From: Dasania marina DSM 21967
GTDB lineage: Bacteria > Pseudomonadota > Gammaproteobacteria > Pseudomonadales > Dasaniaceae
DNA: 64,000 nt
Direction: 5' to 3'
NCBI RefSeq assembly: GCF_000373485.1
Contig: NZ_KB891575.1
Coordinates: 928,169-992,168 of the forward strand
A program made the position numbers and the translations under genes. The notes beneath the pieces were generated by a model, which saw only the letters and a list, made by a program, of their open reading frames with translations, was not told where the DNA came from and did no database searches. Shown one piece after another: positions 8,806 to 23,288 of the stretch (the first letter of the stretch is position 1; each line of letters starts with the position of its first letter).

Positions 8806-9396
8806 TTAGAAAAACGTTTTGATAAAAATGCTGATATTGCTGCCGTTAATACGCTGGCCTTGCTGGCTACCGGTGTAACGTATATCGGTAAGCCTAACGC
8901 CCAGTGCACTGCTGTGAGCGTAGAGGTAATTATATTCTACGATTGTGCCAGTGGTGTCGTTAAAGCGCGCGGCCTCATCGGTAAGGCCATTATTGGTTTT
9001 AAAGCGGGGGTTGAGGTGGTGGCTAAAGCCTAGGCCAATGCGATGGGCACCCTGGCGGTAAAAGCTCAGCACATCGATGGTTTTATAGTCGAGGTTGGCG
9101 TCCCCTTGTTTGGCTTCGGCATTGTCAAAATGTACCGAGACTAGTGTTTCCAGAGTTAACGGCAACCGGGCTAAGGGCAGCGCAACGCCTGCGCCCAGCG
9201 AGGCCAAGCCACTCGTTTCAAAGCTATCATCGTAGCGGTTATAGAGGCTCTCTACTTTATCGGCACCGCCAAAAGATAAGCCATAGGCGGCCAGCCATTG
9301 TATTTCTGAGGCACTGTTGTCTTCGGTCTGTGCATAACTCTGGGCGCTGGGCAGTAGGCCGATGAGTAACAGTAAATAGGGGAGTGTTTTAAGCAT
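8806..9396 (-). CDS. Predicted outer-membrane beta-barrel protein of unknown function
   Basis: 196 residues. It starts with a clear signal peptide (MLKTLPYLLLLIGLLPSAQSYAQ), probably cleaved after the AQS/YAQ region. Afterwards aromatic and small residues alternate in strand-like stretches such as WLAAYGLSFGG, HRIGLGFSHHLN and ALGVRLTDIRYTG. It ends in Phe (SIFIKTFF), the C-terminal aromatic signature used by the Bam machine. It converges on the Met-rich barrel gene with only 11 bp between the stops. I do not recognise a named family; small barrels of this layout include PagL/OmpW-like and other uncharacterised proteins, but no motif decides. Confidence 0.6.
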   Translation of the reverse strand: MLKTLPYLLLLIGLLPSAQSYAQTEDNSASEIQWLAAYGLSFGGADKVESLYNRYDDSFETSGLASLGAGVALPLARLPLTLETLVSVHFDNAEAKQGDANLDYKTIDVLSFYRQGAHRIGLGFSHHLNPRFKTNNGLTDEAARFNDTTGTIVEYNYLYAHSSALGVRLTDIRYTGSQQGQRINGSNISIFIKTFF

Positions 9397-9540
9397 GGTT
9401 GCAGTATGAAATAGCCCATGCTGCTGTGGCCAACACTATTTACGCGGCCTGTTCTAGTTGCGGGCGAGCTGACGTTAAGGCTGTGAACTGGGCGCGGGTT
9501 TTGCTCGTAGAGGGTAGAACAAAACGTGCTAAGGCGCTGG

Positions 9541-9619
9541 CTAGTGACTAGGTGTTAATGGCTGGGAGGTGACATGGTGGTTGGCGAGTGGCTACTTAAC
9601 AGCTGAATAGTCGCTAGCG
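9541..9619. repeat. CTAG-heptad intergenic repeat, copy 1
   Basis: The intergenic space between the beta-barrel gene and ruvX holds CTAGTGACTAGG at 9541-9552 and TAGTCGCTAGCG at 9608-9619. The first 12-mer recurs exactly at 28281-28292, and the core AGTCGCTAG and its complement also recur there. No gene is seen in 9397-9619. In Pseudomonas pyrR and pyrB usually follow ruvX; they are absent here. Confidence 0.5.
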
Positions 9620-10048
9620 TTAGGGCTGATTAAACCAGCTCTCTAAAATTAGTTTGGCCGACCAGCTATCCACCCCCTGTTGTTTAAAATCCCGCGAACC
9701 GGTGTGCTCGATAATGTCGCCGCGGGCCTCAAAGCTAGACAGCCTTTCATCCATGGTCGTGACGTTAACGCCAAAGCGGCCGTTGAGGCGGCGAGCAAAC
9801 TTTTCGGCGCGGGTACACATCTCGGAGCGACTGCCATCCATATTTAAGGGCAGGCCTACCACACAGGTGTCGGGCTGCCACTCTTTGAGCAGCTGCTCTA
9901 TCTCCTGCCAGTTTGTGGGCACGCCATCGTTGGCTTTAATTTCAGCTAAGGGATTGGCGGTTTGGGTAAGGCTTTGCCCTACCGCCACGCCTATGGTTTT
10001 GAGGCCGTAATCAAAGGCGATAACGGTAATGGCTTTATGGGCATTCAT
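9620..10048 (-). CDS. ruvX: YqgF/RuvX family pre-16S rRNA nuclease / Holliday-junction resolvase-like protein
   Basis: 142 residues, the normal size. RNase H-like fold motifs are visible: AFDYGLKTIGVAVGQ near the N-terminus with the first catalytic Asp, VVGLPLNMDGSRSEM in the middle, and TMDERLSSFEA with the DER motif. In E. coli YqgF is needed to finish the 16S rRNA 5' end; a recombination role has also been proposed. Last gene of the gshB-tonB-algH-ruvX operon on the minus strand, three bases after the algH stop, so very likely co-translated. Identification is firm. Confidence 0.95.
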   Translation of the reverse strand: MNAHKAITVIAFDYGLKTIGVAVGQSLTQTANPLAEIKANDGVPTNWQEIEQLLKEWQPDTCVVGLPLNMDGSRSEMCTRAEKFARRLNGRFGVNVTTMDERLSSFEARGDIIEHTGSRDFKQQGVDSWSAKLILESWFNQP

Positions 10049-10051
10049 TAA

Positions 10052-10633
10052 TTAGGCGTGGCCGGCTTGTGGTGAAATCAGTGATAAGTCTATGCCCAGT
10101 TTGGCGGCGGCGGCGCTGGCACGTTTTTCTATAGGCGTGCGGAAGATAATATCGTTGTCAGCGGGGGTGGTGAGCCAGGCGTTTTCGGCGAGTTCGGCCT
10201 CTAATTGCCCGGCGCCCCAGCCAGCATAGCCCAAGGCTACTAAACTGTGCTCAGGGCCTCGGTCGTGGGCCATGTCATCGAGTATGTCCTGCGAAGTGGT
10301 GAGGTAGATGTTGTTGGCTAGGCTTTGGGTGCCCTGCCAAGTTTTGTCTTGATGATGTTCGTGTAGCACAAAACCACGCTCCGTTTGTACCGGGCCGCCG
10401 GCCAGAACGGCATCGGGTCTAGTCGCGCTGACGTCGTCTATCTCTAAGTGGGCGAAGATGTCGTCCAGGTTCAGCTGCAGCGGGTGATTAAGTACTATGC
10501 CCATCGCGCCCTGCTCGTTATGTTCACAGATATAGGTAATGGTATGGCCAAAGGCGCTGCCATTGAGGCTGGGCATGGCGATTAAAAAATGGCCAGTAAG
10601 GTTGCTGCTAGTAGTTTCGTTGTTCATAGCCAT
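10052..10633 (-). CDS. algH: YqgE/AlgH family protein
   Basis: 193 residues, the usual length for this family (UPF0301). Recognisable segments: GHFLIAMPSLNGSAFGHTI at the start, ITYICEHNEQGAMGIVLNHP, AGGPVQTERGFVLH, and LVALGYAGWGAGQLEAEL. In Pseudomonas aeruginosa algH mutants have altered alginate production, but the biochemical function remains poorly known. The gene lies between the tonB-like gene and ruvX in an operon conserved in gammaproteobacteria. The ATG at 10633 is used; MNN at 10627 is possible and neither has a good ribosome site. Confidence 0.95.
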   Translation of the reverse strand: MAMNNETTSSNLTGHFLIAMPSLNGSAFGHTITYICEHNEQGAMGIVLNHPLQLNLDDIFAHLEIDDVSATRPDAVLAGGPVQTERGFVLHEHHQDKTWQGTQSLANNIYLTTSQDILDDMAHDRGPEHSLVALGYAGWGAGQLEAELAENAWLTTPADNDIIFRTPIEKRASAAAAKLGIDLSLISPQAGHA

Positions 10634-10663
10634 AGTATGGGGGTGAATTGGCCAATCTCAAGT

Positions 10664-11569
10664 CTATTCGCTGCTGGAGGTGAGTTTGTTTTGATGGAAG
10701 CGCCAGGTGCGTATGATCTCTAACACATCCACTTTGCGCTGCATCTCGGCGGGGAAGGCCGGGTAGGGGGCGGCTAGGTGCACTATACGTATGGCGGCTT
10801 GATCGAGAATCTTATGGCCGGAAGAGGCTAGGATTTTGACATCAAATACGCTGCCATCGGGCATCAGTGACACCACTAAGCGCAGCTCACCAAATATTTG
10901 CTGTTGCTTGGCGGCGGCGGGGTAGTTTTGGTTGCCTATGGCTTCAATTTTCTCGCGCCAGTGGTGCAGGTAGAGGGCATCCTCGGACTGCTGGGTGGCT
11001 ACCGAAGTCAGCCTGCGTATACGCGGCCGTTTGGCGTAGGCCTGGCGTTGCATGTCGAGTTTGGCTTCTAGGCTGGAGATTTCCTGTTTACGTTGGGCTA
11101 CGGTCAGCTCATTGATTTGCTGCTCGCGGTTTTCCTGCTGTTCATCTTGGCTGACGCGCTGTAGCTGTTGATGGGTGGAACTGCTCTGAGTTACCAGTAC
11201 GGGGCTGGTTTTTTGTTGCGCGGCACTGTGGCTGGTCTGCTGCTGGGGGGCAATTTCACGGATGGTGTTGTCGTGAAACTGGGCCTTATCGCGGGTAGTG
11301 AGCATGGCGGCTTCTTTAAGCGTGCCGCTGCCTTGTTGATTGCTTTGCGCTAAAAAGTCCGCCTGCTTGGGTTTGGTTTGGCTGCGGTACTGGGAAAGGG
11401 TGATTTCCAGCTTAGTAGCCACGGCCTGTCGGGCTTCGGGGCTAAAGCTAATACCTAAAATAATAGCCGCATGTAGCGCCAGCGCTAGGCACAGGGCAAA
11501 ACCCAGGCGGTCGTTAGCCAAGTCGCCGGGGTTTTGTGGGGGTAGAGTCGCGGCCATGGTGACAGCCAT
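10664..11569 (-). CDS. TonB-family energy transducer
   Basis: 301 residues. A short cytoplasmic N-terminus is followed by one membrane helix (about residues 24-44, FALCLALALHAAIILGISF). A long Gln-rich, probably periplasmic linker with coiled-coil tendency follows (about 60-205). The C-terminal TonB domain covers about 210-295 and includes YPAAAKQQQIFGELRLVVSL and the closing LEIIRTWRF. It may couple the proton-motive force to an outer-membrane receptor; in P. aeruginosa the gene at this position (tonB3) is linked to twitching motility and pilus assembly rather than iron uptake. Its start directly abuts the gshB stop, so translation is coupled. The linker has no Pro-Lys or Glu-Pro repeats as in classical TonB. 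Confidence 0.88.
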   Translation of the reverse strand: MAVTMAATLPPQNPGDLANDRLGFALCLALALHAAIILGISFSPEARQAVATKLEITLSQYRSQTKPKQADFLAQSNQQGSGTLKEAAMLTTRDKAQFHDNTIREIAPQQQTSHSAAQQKTSPVLVTQSSSTHQQLQRVSQDEQQENREQQINELTVAQRKQEISSLEAKLDMQRQAYAKRPRIRRLTSVATQQSEDALYLHHWREKIEAIGNQNYPAAAKQQQIFGELRLVVSLMPDGSVFDVKILASSGHKILDQAAIRIVHLAAPYPAFPAEMQRKVDVLEIIRTWRFHQNKLTSSSE

Positions 11570-12523
11570 TTACGCTTGCGCTAGCAACTGTTGAATTTCA
11601 TCCATTAGCATAGCCGCAATATCCGTTTGGTAGGCGCTATCGATCTCGCGTAAGCAGGTGGGGCTGGTGACGTTAATTTCGGTGAGGTAGTCACCAATAA
11701 TATCCAAGCCTACCAATAACAGCCCACGCTCTTTGGCGATGGGGCCTACTTGTGCCGCTATCCAACGGTCGCGGTCGCTCAAGGGCTGGGCCCGGCCGGT
11801 GCCGCCGGCGGCTATGTTGCCGCGGGTTTCGCCCTGGGCGGGTATGCGTGCTAGGCAATAAGGTACCGGTTCACCGTTAATCAGCAGTACACGTTTGTCG
11901 CCATTGCTGATATCGGGGATAAACTGCTGGGCCATGATAGTACTTTGGCCGAAGTTAGTGAGGGTTTCTAGGATGACGCCTAAGTTGGGGTCATCAGCTT
12001 TTACTCTAAAAATGGACGCGCCGCCCATGCCGTCTAGAGGCTTAAAAATCACGTCCTGGTATTGCTGGTGAAAGGCGCGCAGGCGGGCGGGGTCACGGCT
12101 AACGACTAGCGGTGGGCAGCAATCGGGAAACTCGGTGGCAAACAGTTTCTCGTTGTGATCGCGTAAGCTTCGTGGCTTGTTAACCACCAGCGCGCCCTGA
12201 CGCTCGGCGGCTTCTAGGATGTAGGTGCTGTAGAGAAACTCGTTATCAAAAGGTGGGTCTTTGCGCATAAGGATGACATCGAGGTCGCCTAAGGCAATAT
12301 CTTGGCTAGCGCCCAGCTCATAGAAGTGCTCGGGGTCGCGAAAAACTTGCAGCGGCGCGGCGCTTGCCCGTGCCTCGCCCTTGCTGAGGTAGAGGTCTTG
12401 CTGGCGCATATAGCTAATCTGCCAGCCTCTGTCGCTGGCAGCCCATAACATGGCGATGGTGCTGTCTTTTTTGTAATGGATGCTAGCTATAGGGTCCATT
12501 ACCACGCCTAGGTGAATAGTCAT
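11570..12523 (-). CDS. gshB: Glutathione synthetase
   Basis: 317 residues, matching E. coli GshB. The N-terminus has VVMDPIASIHYKKDSTIAML, typical of the family. The ATP-grasp core follows: VNKPRSLRDHNEKL, FKPLDGMGGASIF (glycine-rich loop), and LTEINVTSPTCLREID near the C-terminus with metal and ATP ligands. It joins gamma-glutamylcysteine to glycine in the cytoplasm. First gene of a minus-strand operon with tonB-like, algH and ruvX, divergent from pilG across 285 bp. This layout is the same in Pseudomonas. Confidence 0.97.
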   Translation of the reverse strand: MTIHLGVVMDPIASIHYKKDSTIAMLWAASDRGWQISYMRQQDLYLSKGEARASAAPLQVFRDPEHFYELGASQDIALGDLDVILMRKDPPFDNEFLYSTYILEAAERQGALVVNKPRSLRDHNEKLFATEFPDCCPPLVVSRDPARLRAFHQQYQDVIFKPLDGMGGASIFRVKADDPNLGVILETLTNFGQSTIMAQQFIPDISNGDKRVLLINGEPVPYCLARIPAQGETRGNIAAGGTGRAQPLSDRDRWIAAQVGPIAKERGLLLVGLDIIGDYLTEINVTSPTCLREIDSAYQTDIAAMLMDEIQQLLAQA

Positions 12524-12750
12524 AGTGGGTCTGCTCTTTAATCGATGTGGTGGCTAAATTCTGTTAGTTGTTTCTCAGTTCCAGCTGGGCGATATTGCAT
12601 TGTGCTTCTATACTGGTAATTTGCTTTAAGTTACGTGGCTGTGCGGTACAAATCAAGGCTTGCTATAAAACAGCAAAAAATAGATTTTCCCTAGAATTAT
12701 CTGGGGTTTATGGATAAAAGCTTGAAACTGTGTTAAATATTAAAAAGTTT

Positions 12751-12759
12751 TGTGATAAT
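12751..12759 (+). promoter_or_regulatory. Possible extended -10 element for pilG
   Basis: TGTGATAAT (TGn plus GATAAT) lies 50 bp before the pilG ATG in the 285-bp divergent gshB/pilG spacer. The -35 region is poor, as expected if an extended -10 compensates. This is a pattern match only; the rest of the spacer is AT-rich, with no gene. Confidence 0.3.
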
Positions 12760-12808
12760 CCATAACTGCGCAGGTACAGCGAGTTAAAAAGATAAAAAGG
12801 TCGATGGT

Positions 12809-13195
12809 ATGGAAGTAAACTTTGAAGATTTAAAAATCATGGTCATCGATGATAGTAAAACCATTCGTCGTACGGCGGAAACCCTGCTAAAAAAAGTGGG
12901 TTGTGAAGTTATTACCGCTACCGATGGCTTTGATGCCTTGGCGAAAATTGCCGACAGCAAGCCCGATATCATCTTTGTCGATATTATGATGCCGCGTCTC
13001 GATGGTTACCAGACCTGCGCACTAATCAAAAACAACAGTGAATTTAAGTCTACACCCGTGATTATGTTGTCTAGTAAAGATGGCTTATTTGATAAGGCCA
13101 AGGGTCGTATAGTGGGCTCTGATCAATATCTCACCAAACCTTTCAGTAAAAATGAATTATTGGGCGCTATACAGGCCCATGTCAGCGAAGCGTAA
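12809..13195 (+). CDS. pilG: Pilus chemotaxis response regulator PilG (single receiver domain)
   Basis: 128 residues with one CheY-like receiver domain and no output domain. Acidic pocket D14-D15, phospho-acceptor Asp58 (FVDIMMPRLDGYQ), the conserved Ser/Thr in MLSSKD and Lys in YLTKPF are all present. In P. aeruginosa PilG is phosphorylated by ChpA and drives pilus extension and cAMP production. First gene of the pilGHIJK-chpABC cluster. It differs from the next gene by the longer N-terminus before the first beta strand. Confidence 0.96.
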   Translation: MEVNFEDLKIMVIDDSKTIRRTAETLLKKVGCEVITATDGFDALAKIADSKPDIIFVDIMMPRLDGYQTCALIKNNSEFKSTPVIMLSSKDGLFDKAKGRIVGSDQYLTKPFSKNELLGAIQAHVSEA

Positions 13196-13273
13196 ACACG
13201 TTTGGCAGTGATAATAATAAATAATGAAGGCTCTTAACTGGGCTCTGCATACAGTATCTAGAGGGAATGATTT

Positions 13274-13636
13274 ATGGCTCGAGTATTGATTGTTGATGAC
13301 TCGCCTACCGAAACACACAAAATGTCGACGATTCTTGATAAACATGGTCACCAGGTGCTTACTGCCGGTAGCGGTGAAGAGGGTGTGGCTACGGCCAAGG
13401 CTGAATTACCCGATGTTGTGCTTATGGATATCGTGATGCCAGGCTTAAATGGCTTTCAGGCCACTAGGCAGCTGAGCAAAAATGCCAGCACCAGCCATAT
13501 CCCTGTGATCATCGTGACCACCAAAGATCAGGAAACCGATAGGTTGTGGGGCCAGCGCCAAGGTGCCAAGGGTTACTTAACCAAGCCGGTTGATGATGCC
13601 GTGCTTATGAGCGCGATTAATGAAGTACTGGGCTAA
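13274..13636 (+). CDS. pilH: Pilus chemotaxis response regulator PilH (single receiver domain)
   Basis: 120 residues, a stand-alone receiver. The D8-D9 pair, phospho-acceptor Asp52 (VLMDIVMPGLNGFQ), Thr in IIVTTKDQE and Lys in YLTKPVD are intact; the TKDQETDRLWGQRQGAKGY region is characteristic of PilH. In P. aeruginosa PilH balances PilG, acting as a phosphate sink or retraction regulator. It lies 78 bp after pilG and 32 bp before pilI. Confidence 0.96.
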   Translation: MARVLIVDDSPTETHKMSTILDKHGHQVLTAGSGEEGVATAKAELPDVVLMDIVMPGLNGFQATRQLSKNASTSHIPVIIVTTKDQETDRLWGQRQGAKGYLTKPVDDAVLMSAINEVLG

Positions 13637-13668
13637 GCCATAGGTGCACATAACGACAGTGAGTTGCT

Positions 13669-14211
13669 ATGAGTAAACAACTACAAGCTTTTGCCACCTT
13701 GCAAGATATAGCCAGCCGCAGTTTGCAGTTGGCTAAAGGCCTGCCTGCGCAGGCCAATGTTGTACCGCTGTGGTCGGGTATAGGTTTTACCTTGGGGGGT
13801 TATCGGTTTGTGGCTCCTATGGGCGAAGTGTCTGAAATTTTAGTGCAGCCTCCCGCTACCCGTTTGCCGGGGGTTAAGCCTTGGGTGCGTGGTGTTTCCA
13901 ATGTGCGGGGTAAGTTACTACCGCTAATCGACTTAGAAGTTTTTTTTGGTGGTGCATTAAGCGGTGGTCGCAAAAATCATCGTGTGCTGTCTTTAGAGTT
14001 AGGTGAGCTGTATACCGGCCTGATAGTGAATGAGGTGCACGGTATGCAGCATTTCCCCGTTGATACCTTCAGTAATGAGTTGCCAGCTGGCGTTGAAGCT
14101 TTGGCACCTTTTTTGGCGGGCAGTTATCAACAGAACGGTGACACTTGGGTGGTGTTTAGCACCTTCAAGCTGGCACAGAACGCAGATTTTATGAATGCAG
14201 CGGCCAATTAA
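13669..14211 (+). CDS. pilI: CheW-like coupling protein PilI
   Basis: 180 residues. A CheW domain covers about residues 35-170: GIGFTLGGYRFVAPMGEVSEI, RLPGVKPWVRGVSNVRGKLLP with the conserved Arg-Gly turn, and LIVNEVHGMQHF. It should link the PilJ receptor to the ChpA kinase at the cell pole. The first ~35 residues before the domain are a short helical extension usual for PilI. Ordered between pilH and pilJ as in Pseudomonas. Confidence 0.95.
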   Translation: MSKQLQAFATLQDIASRSLQLAKGLPAQANVVPLWSGIGFTLGGYRFVAPMGEVSEILVQPPATRLPGVKPWVRGVSNVRGKLLPLIDLEVFFGGALSGGRKNHRVLSLELGELYTGLIVNEVHGMQHFPVDTFSNELPAGVEALAPFLAGSYQQNGDTWVVFSTFKLAQNADFMNAAAN

Positions 14212-14271
14212 TCTGGCGGCTTAATAATAAAATGTAATTAACGATCGGATATTGGGCTGGGAGTTCCGGGC

Positions 14272-16368
14272 ATGAATGCTAAAACAAAAGGTGCAGCTAA
14301 TAAGCTGTCGACGAATCGCACCATACTATTCTTTATAGTATTGCTGGCCGCAGGCTTGGTGGGGGCGGTTATTAATGCGTATATCGTATTGCGAGATGCG
14401 GGCCACGATGCACAATACTTAGAGATGACGGGCGAGTTGCGTATCTTGTCGCAGCAAATTGCCACCAGTTCGCGGCAAGCGACCGGCGGTGACCCAGAGG
14501 CCTTTAAGCAGCTGGATACGTCGCGTAGTAGCTTTAACGACACCTTGCGCACCTTGCTTAATGGTAAGGGCGACCTGCCCTCGCCACAGGCGATGTTAAC
14601 CGATGAGTTGTCGACGCTGGGTTCAACCTGGGCGCAGGTTAATACCTCGGCTGAAACCATTGTTAAAAACCGTGATCGCATACTGTTTTTGCATGACGTT
14701 GCCAGAACGCTCAACGAATCTATACCTGTGCTGCAGGAAGAATATAACAGCGTTGTAGAGATACTGACCGACAATAAAGCCCCAGCCGATCAAGTCGCGG
14801 TAGCGCAAAGGCAATCCTGGTTAGCAGAACGTATCGCCCGTAACGTTGATAAAATGCTGCAAGGTGGTGACGCTGCGAAAGTGGCAGCTGATCAATTTAA
14901 CCTTGATGCGAGTTTGTTTGGTAGCGTGTTGGACGGCATGTTGAAAGGCAACCGTGTGATGGGTATTAATCGGGTTACCGATGCCGAGGCTAAGGCCAGC
15001 TTAGAGGGCATTAGTGAGCTGTTTGAATTTGTAAGCGGCTCGGTAGACAAAATATTCCAAGCATCACCCGATTTGTTAAAGGCGCGTTTAGCGGCCGATA
15101 AAATCTTAGTTGACGCTCCCCTCATGATGGAGCAAACCAGTGAACTGGCATCGCGTATTAATACGTTAGAAGGTGAACGCACCGTTACTACCACCACCGC
15201 CCTGGTGTTTATCGGTATCACCATCTTTGCGGTATTTATGATAGGTATACAAAACTTTCGTAATACCCGTGCCCGCTTAAATGAAACTGCGGATACCAAT
15301 GAGCGTAACCAAACCGCGATTTTGCGTTTACTGGATGAGCTAGCCGACCTCGCGGACGGTGACTTAACCACCACTGCAACGGTATCGGAAGATTTCACCG
15401 GCGCCATCGCTGACTCGATTAACTTCACTATCGATCAGCTGCGTATATTGGTATCGCAAATAAACGACACCGCGGTAAAAGTATCGGTGGCGGCAGAGGA
15501 AACTCAGGGCACAGCCTTACACTTAGCCGAGGCTTCTGAGCACCAAGCACAAGAAATTGCCGGGGCGTCAGCTGCGGTAAACGAGATGGCGGTGACCATC
15601 GACCAAGTATCCTCAAACGCTGCCGAATCGGCTAGCGTTGCGGAGCGCTCGGTAACCATCGCAAACACCGGTGCTGAGGTGGTGCAAAACACCATACACG
15701 GCATGGATAACATTCGTGAACAGATTCAAGAAACGTCAAAACGTATCAAGCGATTGGGTGAATCATCGCAAGAGATTGGTGACATCGTATCGTTGATCAA
15801 CGACATTGCCGACCAAACTAACATTCTGGCACTTAACGCCGCGATACAGGCATCGATGGCGGGCGACGCCGGTAGGGGCTTCGCGGTTGTTGCGGATGAG
15901 GTACAGCGTCTTGCGGAACGTTCATCAGCGGCAACGAAACAGATAGAAGCGCTGGTAAAAACCATTCAGTCGGATACTAACGAAGCAGTAATCTCGATGG
16001 AACAAACCACTGCCGAGGTGGTACGTGGTGCGCGCTTAGCACAAGACGCGGGTACAGCACTGGAAGAAATCGAAACGGTATCGCAGGAATTGGCAGAATT
16101 GATACAAAACATCTCCAACGCTGCGCGCCAACAGGCATCATCAGCGGGCCACATATCCAATACGATGAATGTTATCCAAGAAATCACTTCACAAACTTCA
16201 TCAGGTACTACCGCTACAGCGCAATCTATCGGTAAATTGGCCGGCATGGCTAATGAACTGAAACAATCAGTAGCCGGTTTCAAACTGCCTGAAGAGGAAG
16301 ATGTATTGTTGGGAGATGATATGGCTGGCGATATCACCGAAATCGATGTGGACTTAGCGGAGGTTTAA
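14272..16368 (+). CDS. pilJ: Pilus methyl-accepting chemotaxis protein PilJ
   Basis: 698 residues. There is a membrane helix at about residues 15-38 and a large periplasmic region with two PilJ-type four-helix modules (about 40-305). A second membrane helix (about 310-328), HAMP and the long cytoplasmic coiled coil follow. The signalling tip near residues 515-545 reads [18 protein letters not shown], the PilJ-specific variant of the usual AIEAARAGE tip. It senses surface contact or phosphatidylethanolamine-type cues through pili in P. aeruginosa. A GGAG site precedes the ATG. Substrate in this organism unknown. Confidence 0.96.
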   Translation: MNAKTKGAANKLSTNRTILFFIVLLAAGLVGAVINAYIVLRDAGHDAQYLEMTGELRILSQQIATSSRQATGGDPEAFKQLDTSRSSFNDTLRTLLNGKGDLPSPQAMLTDELSTLGSTWAQVNTSAETIVKNRDRILFLHDVARTLNESIPVLQEEYNSVVEILTDNKAPADQVAVAQRQSWLAERIARNVDKMLQGGDAAKVAADQFNLDASLFGSVLDGMLKGNRVMGINRVTDAEAKASLEGISELFEFVSGSVDKIFQASPDLLKARLAADKILVDAPLMMEQTSELASRINTLEGERTVTTTTALVFIGITIFAVFMIGIQNFRNTRARLNETADTNERNQTAILRLLDELADLADGDLTTTATVSEDFTGAIADSINFTIDQLRILVSQINDTAVKVSVAAEETQGTALHLAEASEHQAQEIAGASAAVNEMAVTIDQVSSNAAESASVAERSVTIANTGAEVVQNTIHGMDNIREQIQETSKRIKRLGESSQEIGDIVSLINDIADQTNILALNAAIQASMAGDAGRGFAVVADEVQRLAERSSAATKQIEALVKTIQSDTNEAVISMEQTTAEVVRGARLAQDAGTALEEIETVSQELAELIQNISNAARQQASSAGHISNTMNVIQEITSQTSSGTTATAQSIGKLAGMANELKQSVAGFKLPEEEDVLLGDDMAGDITEIDVDLAEV

Positions 16369-16417
16369 TAATTTTCAGTGTGCGTAGCAAGCAACAGTTC
16401 TGGCGATGTAACGGTTA

Positions 16418-17293
16418 ATGGCGTCGTGGGCTTTTGAGTCACCAGCGCCATTAAGCGATACGCAATATGCGCAGTGGCAGCAGTTATTAGAGCAGCGTAC
16501 CGGCATATGCTTTATGCAACACCGTTCTATTTTACAAGCGGGTTTGGTGTTGCGTATGCGGGAAATAGGTATTAGTGATTACGATGCCTATTTTCAGCAA
16601 GTCAGTGCCGTGCCGCAAGGGGCGATAGAGTGGTCCTTGTTGGTTGACCGCATCTCGGTAAAAGAAACCAGTTTTTTTAGAGATGCAGATGCGTTTAAAG
16701 CAGTTAAGCAGTTTTTATTAAAACGTTTAGATGCACAGCTAAGGCCACAGGATGACACTTTAGAAATATGGAGTGTGGGTTGTTCAACCGGTGAAGAAGC
16801 CTATTCACTCGCCATGGTTGCCAACGATATGGTTGATTACACCCGGGCCAAAGTTTTTATAGGGGTAACGGCAACCGACATTAGCTCAACGGCACTGCAT
16901 TATGCTAGGCGAGGTGCCTATGCGCCGCGTAAGTTAGAGCGCGTGCCGGTAGAAGCAAAGATAAAATACTTTTCAGAGCAGGGTGATAAACACTTTCACA
17001 TAGTCCCTGGCCTGAAACAAAAGCTATGTTTTACGCAAGGTAATATCCTAGAGCTAGCACAAGCGCCAGCGATAAAAATGGATATTATTTATTGCCAAAA
17101 CGTATTGATATATTTTCAGCGTAGGCGTCATAAACAGTTACTGGATATGTTTGCTGAGCGCTTGAAGCCCGGCGGTTTACTTGTCATGGGCGCAGGTGAG
17201 GTGACTAACTGGCGTCACCCGAATATGAAGAGGCTGGCCGATGAACATGTGCTGGCCTATATCCATGCTGATGAACATGTTACCGCTGATTGA
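16418..17293 (+). CDS. pilK: CheR-type chemoreceptor methyltransferase PilK
   Basis: 291 residues. The N-terminal CheR helical domain covers about residues 10-80. The SAM-binding domain begins with IWSVGCSTGEEAYSLAM (motif I). DRISVKETSFFRD is the NxTxFFR-like motif, here KETSFFR. IIYCQNVLIYF and GGLLVMGAGE are also CheR hallmarks. It should methylate glutamates of PilJ, opposing ChpB. It sits between pilJ and chpA, 25 bp before the chpA start. Confidence 0.95.
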   Translation: MASWAFESPAPLSDTQYAQWQQLLEQRTGICFMQHRSILQAGLVLRMREIGISDYDAYFQQVSAVPQGAIEWSLLVDRISVKETSFFRDADAFKAVKQFLLKRLDAQLRPQDDTLEIWSVGCSTGEEAYSLAMVANDMVDYTRAKVFIGVTATDISSTALHYARRGAYAPRKLERVPVEAKIKYFSEQGDKHFHIVPGLKQKLCFTQGNILELAQAPAIKMDIIYCQNVLIYFQRRRHKQLLDMFAERLKPGGLLVMGAGEVTNWRHPNMKRLADEHVLAYIHADEHVTAD

Positions 17294-17318
17294 ATTGATA
17301 AAAAAAGGGCCATAGAGA

Positions 17319-23276
<5,958 letters not shown>

Positions 23277-23288
23277 CGTATTAAGCCC

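Noticed and set aside
9144-9365. Plus-strand 73-codon frame over the beta-barrel gene
   Set aside because: Arg/His-rich, low-complexity translation without family features, fully inside a better gene with a signal peptide.
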